Assembly: GCA_030018505.1 (NCBI GenBank)
Contig: JASEHO010000078.1
Span: 1 to 7,336 of the forward strand
Reading direction: 5' to 3'
From: a bacterium
GTDB taxonomy: Bacteria; UBA9089; UBA9088; JAGUXG01
Length of the DNA: 7,336 nucleotides
Shown here piece by piece: positions 1 through 5,600 of this stretch. The number at the start of each line of letters is the position of its first letter. The first letter of the stretch is position 1. A program made the position numbers and the translations under genes. A model generated the notes under the pieces. That model ran no database searches, had not been told where the DNA came from, and worked only from the letters and a program-made list of their open reading frames with translations.

Positions 1-21
1 TGCAATAAAATAAAGAATGTT

Positions 22-67
22 AAAAAGTTGTAGGTTAAAAAGTTTAGAATGTTATTTAACCTACAAC
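22..67 (-). terminator. Probable intrinsic terminator after fdhD
   Basis: A perfect 13-bp inverted repeat (27-39 with 55-67; GTTGTAGGTTAAA and its complement) has a 15-nt loop. On the minus strand it is followed at once by five T residues (26-22). It begins 23 nt after the fdhD stop. The stem is AT-rich (5 of 13 GC), so termination may be weak. The T-run exists only for minus-strand transcripts. Confidence 0.6.
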
Positions 68-89
68 CTAAACAATAGAACAAAAGAAC

Positions 90-854
90 CTATAACTTTG
101 ACACACTTAAGACCCTTTCAGCATGAGCATAAATATTCATCCTCTTTTTGCGAGCAAATCCAATTAGTGTAAGGCCTGAATACTCAGAAAGGGTAATAGC
201 CATATCTGTTGGAGATGACCTTGAGATAAGAATAGGTATCCCTACCCTTACACACTTCGTCACTACCTCAGAGGTGAGGCGACCTGAGGTCAACATTATC
301 TTGTCTTTCAAGGAAAACCCTTTCAGAAGAAAACTGCCTATTGTTTTGTCTATAGCATTGTGCCTGCCAATATCCTCCTTAAAATCCAGAATTTGCTTGC
401 CATCAGAGATGCCTGCTGAATGAACGCCGCCTGTGGTCTTATACCCAATAGACTTTAGTTGAAACTCATCCATCAAAAGAGAGAGAGAATCTATGGATAT
501 GACAAGGTCAGAGTCTATCTTGCCAAGGAGATAACCCAAAATAATTACTCCCTTACCACAACCAGAGGTGAGAACCTGCTCATCCTGGGAAAAATCTTTT
601 ATCAACTCTGCTGTTATCTCTATCTCAGAGCCAACCTCAGAGATAGACGAGATATCTGCCATTTCTTTTATCAAACCCAAAGAATATAGAAATCCGCAGG
701 CCAATTCTTTCACATCAACAGGTGTAGCCAGCAAAGTAGCTATCCTCTTTCCATTCACCTTAATAGAGATAGGCTCTTCCTTAGTAACAACATCAATCCT
801 TTTCTCTATTTCCGTATCCCGTATTCTTAAAATGACTACCTCTTTCCTACTCAA
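90..854 (-). CDS. fdhD: FdhD, formate dehydrogenase accessory sulfurtransferase
   Basis: Cytoplasmic accessory protein of 254 residues. In the characterised family it passes sulfur from a cysteine desulfurase to the molybdenum (or tungsten) cofactor of formate dehydrogenase, which is needed for that enzyme's activity. Family marks seen here are TSGCGKG (96-102) with the presumed sulfur-carrying Cys99, TGGVHSAG (141-148), EDIGRHNAIDK (160-170), LTSGRLTSE (188-196), the SRSSPTDMAI segment (211-220) and the GLTLIGFAR C-terminus (227-235). The length is normal and no signal peptide or membrane segment is visible. E. coli FdhD has a CxxC pair at the active loop. Here the second position is Gly102, so only one cysteine remains in the loop. 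The start is TTG at 854-852: a consensus ribosome binding site lies 6 nt upstream and an in-frame TAA at 869-867 rules out an earlier start. The stop is TAG at 92-90. The gene sits 22 bp behind the FapA-like gene and is probably co-transcribed. No formate dehydrogenase gene is in the window. The assignment is secure; the partner enzyme is inferred. Confidence 0.95.
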   Translation of the reverse strand: MSRKEVVILRIRDTEIEKRIDVVTKEEPISIKVNGKRIATLLATPVDVKELACGFLYSLGLIKEMADISSISEVGSEIEITAELIKDFSQDEQVLTSGCGKGVIILGYLLGKIDSDLVISIDSLSLLMDEFQLKSIGYKTTGGVHSAGISDGKQILDFKEDIGRHNAIDKTIGSFLLKGFSLKDKIMLTSGRLTSEVVTKCVRVGIPILISRSSPTDMAITLSEYSGLTLIGFARKKRMNIYAHAERVLSVSKL

Positions 855-860
855 AATAAA

Positions 861-868
861 ACCTCCTT
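861..868 (-). promoter_or_regulatory. Consensus ribosome binding site of fdhD
   Basis: The minus strand reads AAGGAGGT, 6 nt before the TTG start of fdhD. It lies in the 22-bp gap after the stop of the upstream gene. The strong site explains how a TTG start could be used and fixes the N-terminus. Confidence 0.9.
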
Positions 869-876
869 AAAAATAA

Positions 877-2631
877 CTAAACAATCTCTATCTTGCCATT
901 AACCAGCCGAAATTCACCAGCCTTATCTTCATCAAGGTGATGCTCAGCCTTTCCTACTACCACCTCTGTGCCAACATACGCCTTCTTTTTGATAGAGATA
1001 TAGGCACCCTGAATAATAGGCCTGGCAGAAAACACCTTCAGAGCCTCTATCTTCTCTTTTAATGAGGAAGAGAGCCTCTCTTGTTTTTCAGAAAGAGCGA
1101 TTTTTTTCTCTTGAGGGGCATTCTTGAGACCAAGTGATATTTCAACCAATTCATCCTTCTCCTTCGTAATATCATTTATCAGAGCCTCCATCTCCTTCTT
1201 ATCCTCTGGGCTTATGCCAACCTCAAGCCTTGTCTTTATGAAAGCAGGAGAACCAGCCTCATCTGAGATTATGGAAAGACTGCACCTCACCCTTCCTCCC
1301 CTTATCTTTCTTGCAGAAACCTCCTCGCCTGAAATTTCAGACAAGATAATATCGCCTATAATCTTTATCTTCTTTGCCGAAATATTAGAGCCTTCAACAA
1401 AATTAGCCACTACCTCCCCTGCTTTAACTTGAGCCTTCCTTATTCCCTTTATCACCTCTACCTTCCCCTTTGCCTCAATCTCTCCGCCATCTATAGCGTC
1501 CCTTACCAAGATATCCTCCCCAGCTTTTACCTTGAACCCATCTAAGATAGAGCCTGTGATTAAGACTGTGCCTACAAAATCTATATTTCCAGTTGCCGGA
1601 CCTACATTGCCAATAACCTCATAAACAGGTTCAATATATACCTTTTCCCCAGATAAAATAACCCTTCCATCTATATTGGCTATCAGGCTCTTTCCATCCT
1701 CTGAAACCTGGGTATTCTTTCCACAAGGTAGGACTATATCCTTTACTAAAGGAGCTGGAATCTGCTCCCCAGTTATCTCCTGACCTGGCTTTCCAGGAAT
1801 AGCTTCTACCTTTATGGCTAAAACATCACCTTTCTTGACAGCAGGCAGAGAGAGGATATTCTTAAAATCACACCTGCCGTCTTCATTTATAGAAGGAGCT
1901 TTCTTTTCGGAAATCTTAACCTTATACTCAATCCTCGCATCTATACCGGCAGTAGGAGGAACTGCCTCAGCCACAACAATAGCCTCCTTAAATTTTCCAG
2001 AAGATAAAGCCTCTACCAAATTTTGCTTCTTTAGCCCAGCCTTTATCCCCTGCTCATCTAAATACCTGATTATCTCCTCCATATCAATAAGCATCCCGCC
2101 TACCTTTGGAGGATAGAAGACAGCCTCAACACTCTTAGAATGCCTCTTTATCCTGATGATACTTGATACATCAGATAGATACTGCCTTGGTCCAATCTTT
2201 ATTGCACTTTGCTTTCTATGCTTTCCTTCCTCTACCTCTCTGAAGAATATCCTTATCACCTCTTGATTTATATCTATAAACTTTTCCTTAAAAATACCAG
2301 TTTCTACCTCAGAATACTCTATTCTCCTTCCTCCTCCATAAGGTGGATTTACAAGCAAATATAGGCCTTCAGTCCTGTTTTCAAAGGAGAAACTTCCGTC
2401 CTTTTGTTCACCATACTCCTCTCTCCACCCATCACTCCAGGGACCAAACATCTTGGCTGGATACACACGGAGCACCTTCAATTCCTTCTCATCTAAAACA
2501 AGGGCAAAATCAACCTCATTCTGACCGAGCTTAAGAAAACCTGCCCCATCTATAAGGCTATCTGCTAAGGTTTTTCTTGCCACAACAATTGAGTATGGCA
2601 TCTCTACAGCAATCTTTGATTCTGGGTATTC
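877..2631 (-). repeat. FapA unit 4 (residues 1510-2093), canonical full FapA
   Basis: This is the only unit that looks like a stand-alone FapA protein. It has a GPW module (1572-1574), FYPPKVGG (1681-1688), VPPTAGIDA (1733-1741), the orthodox beta-helix signatures from 1775 to about 1970, a K/E-rich coiled-coil segment (about 1982-2043) and the closing strands (about 2050-2093). It lacks the proline-rich loop of units 1-3. It may represent the ancestral copy, which is inference. Confidence 0.82.
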
Positions 2632-5600
2632 TATCTCTGTTGGTTTTACCTCACATTGCTCATAATTTGCTGCAACAATCATTCCTTCGTATAATTTGAA
2701 GGTCGTAGCCTGGAGTGGCTTTCGGACTTCAAGGGTCTTTCTGCCAATGGTTATCCTTGTTCCAGGGAATACTGTTCCAGAGACAGAGACCCTTCCGCCT
2801 TCTGCTACCTTTACATCTGTATATACCTTTTCTGGGTTGCCTATCTCCTCTGTTTCTATATCAACCTTAGCAATAATAGTTCCTCCACCCATTATCTTCT
2901 CTCCCTTTTTTATAGCAATGGGAAGATTAAAGATAGGTGGTGGGGGTATGCCCTTGCTCATAATTATCCCCTTTTTTCCAGCAACAAAGATGCTGTTTGC
3001 CTCTACATCTGTATCCGTCATAGACTCTTTGACAATAACATTTCCATCTGCCTTGACCCGGCTATGAATTAGACTGTTTGCCACAATATCACCCTTAGCT
3101 ACTAATATTACCTCGTCATCCTCTTTCCCAAATGCACCCTTGTCTATGGATATTCCTCCATCTGCATTAAGCTCAGAGCCATTACCTACCCTGCCCATTA
3201 TCTCTATATCCCTGGTGGCAGAGATAAGAATTCTTTCTCCTACATTTCCAGAGACGATTACTTTGCCAGAAAAGGATATATCCTCAGTTAGGTCGCCTTC
3301 TATCTTGAGGAGTTTTTCAACATTACATTTGCCAGCAGTCCAGAAAGCCTCGCCGTAGCTTACCGAATATAGAATTTTATTATCAGAAGAAAGATTACAG
3401 TTCCTTCCAGCAAGCATAGAAATATCATCGCCGCATAATCCAGGAATAGGGTTTCCCTTTATGTCTATACCGTCTTCTCCTTGTTTTGCCAATTCCTTTA
3501 TAGCCAATATCTGGCCTGGAATCACCTCTAATCTGTCTTCTGGTCCTGAAATCTCCCTTTGTCCAAACTGATAGATAAACCTTGCAAGCTCACCCTTTGT
3601 TGGAGGCTTTGCCTTAACTATAAGGATTGGCTTGTTGTAAGTAGGGTTTTTTAGCCATGCTTTTATCCTTTTAATAAGCAACCCATAGGTTATTTCTTGT
3701 TCCTTCAGGAGACTTGCCATAACAGAAGGTGATATGGGTCTTGCCCTTGGCTTTGGTGTTGTTATGGTGAGCCAGGCTTCAAAATATGGAATACCCTCTG
3801 CCTCTTTTATTTCAAGCTCTAATCTGCCGTCTATCTCTGGGATATACTGCCTCTCAGCTATCTTTATAGGAACGGATTTCTGCTCAAAGATTGCATCTAA
3901 AAGGGCTTTTTCATTTAGCATAGAGAATCCTTTTAGACTCTCCCTTACCTTTGCTTCTTCTATCCTTTTTCCTTTTGACCCAGAAGGGGTTACAGTGATA
4001 AACAGACCCTCCTCTAAGTTCTCTATGAGAAAACTTCCATCTTTTTCCTCCCCTATTCTTTTCTCCTCAGTAATCTTTTCTTTTATAGCCTCCCAGGGAC
4101 CCTTCTTTCCTTCTTGGAAGCAGAGATAGAACTCCTTGCCTTCAACATTGATTGGAATGGAATCAATCTCCTGTCTCTCACCTTCCTTTGTGTTCCTCTG
4201 TGCTCCTTCTTCTTCCTTTCCTTGTTTTTCACTTTTAACTTTTAACTTTTCACTTTTAACTTTTAACTTTTCACTTCCCAAAAACCCCCTGGCAGACTCA
4301 ACATCTTTTGTCAATATAGATGGAGGATACGCTGGTGGCTGTGCTTTATACTCAGGGTGAGTCAAAGATACCTCGTGCTCTTCATAAGGGCATACCTTAA
4401 GAGACTGCCTCTCTTCCTTGATGCTTCCTGAGTCAATTTGCTTAGAAACATTCAGTGTCTTTCCACCAATAACTACCTTTACCTTTGGATAGATACAGGA
4501 TGTAGAGGAGATAATACCGCCAGCACTACATGTAACCTCTGTCGGCTCCATAGATATAGAGCCAATTATCTCAGCTTCTATTCTCTCTTTGGCATAAGCC
4601 TTTCCTCCTGTAAGACCCTGCACACCTTTGGTCATAGCAATAGGCAGGCTAAAGACTGGTGGAGGGGGTGTCTTGCTTGTCATAATCATCCCTTTTCTGC
4701 CAACTACAATGACAGAGTTTGCGGTAGTTTCACAGTTAGAAAGACCTGTTCTGATAAGAGCAGAACCTCCAGCCTTCAGTGTAGAATAAGAGGCAGAGTT
4801 GGCAATGATCTCATAATCAGATGATATTATAACCTCATTACCCTTTTCACCCAAAATATCACCCTCTGTTTCTACCTTGCCCTTACTCATAATATCAGCA
4901 CCCTTTCTAATCTCTCCCTTCACATAGAGGTCGCCCTCTGTCCTGACCTTTACACCCTCTAAGATAGAGCCAGAGATAAAGAGCTTGCCATTAAAGGCTA
5001 TATCCTCTGTTAAGTCTCCTTTTATCCGCAAACACCTTTCTACATCGCACCTATTCTCTGTCCAGATAGCCTCACCATGAGTTACCGCATAAAGAACTGT
5101 GTCATCATTTGTCAGATAGGTATTCTTGCCTGGTATTATCTTGAGGTCATCACCTAAAATTGCTGGTATTTCTTTGGAAAGTATGTCCTTTCCAGCATCT
5201 CCTAAGTTAGCCTGCGACTTTATAGCTAAAACTTGTCCAGGAATAACCTCTAATCTATTTTCAGGACCAACACCCTCTCTTTGTCCAAATTGATAGATTA
5301 GCTTTGCAGGCTCACCCTTTGTTGGAGGCTTTCCTCTGGCAATCAAGATGGGCTTGTTACGGATGGAACTCTTTAGTAGTGCCTTTATCCTTTTGATAAG
5401 TAGCCCAAAGGTTATTCCTTTTTTCTTTAAGAGATGGCCAACAATTCTTGGCGGTATTGGCTTTGCGCCCCTTTTTGGCAGGGTGATGGTAAGATAGCTT
5501 TCAAGGTTTGGAATTCCTTCTGCCTCTCTTATTTCAAGCTCCAGTTTTCCATCTATCTCCGGGATATACTGCCTTTCAGCCACTTTGGTAGGAACGCCAC

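Larger units (their letters stand above)
2632..4353 (-). repeat. FapA unit 3 (residues 936-1509), more diverged, carries the insertion
   Basis: It has the same order as unit 2: GPW at 1020-1022, PPTKGE (1185-1190), IPGQILAIK (1213-1221), GRNCNLSSDN (1251-1260), WTAGKCNVEK (1273-1282), a PPPP loop (1405-1408) and closing strands VFPGTRITIGRKTLEV (1463-1478), which are close to the ordinary FapA ending. It is clearly less similar to units 1 and 2 than those are to each other. The low-complexity insertion (residues 961-996) falls in its N-terminal linker, at the junction with unit 2. Confidence 0.78.

Noticed and set aside
148..423. Open frame on the + strand opposite fdhD
   Set aside because: It is antisense to highly conserved FdhD motifs, with no start signal and no family resemblance.
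3734..4129. Open frame of 131 codons on the + strand
   Set aside because: It lies wholly antisense to the FapA-like gene, has no ribosome binding site or recognisable family, and its hydrophobic, Ser/Pro-rich composition is what the complement of this K/E/G-rich gene produces. The other + strand frames (for example 2696-3067, 4438-4824 and 6380-6709) are rejected for the same reason.
4171..4278. Insertion read as a CRISPR-like or IS-derived element
   Set aside because: There are no regular spacers, no terminal inverted repeats and no target-site duplication visible; it is simple tandem repeat plus low-complexity sequence.
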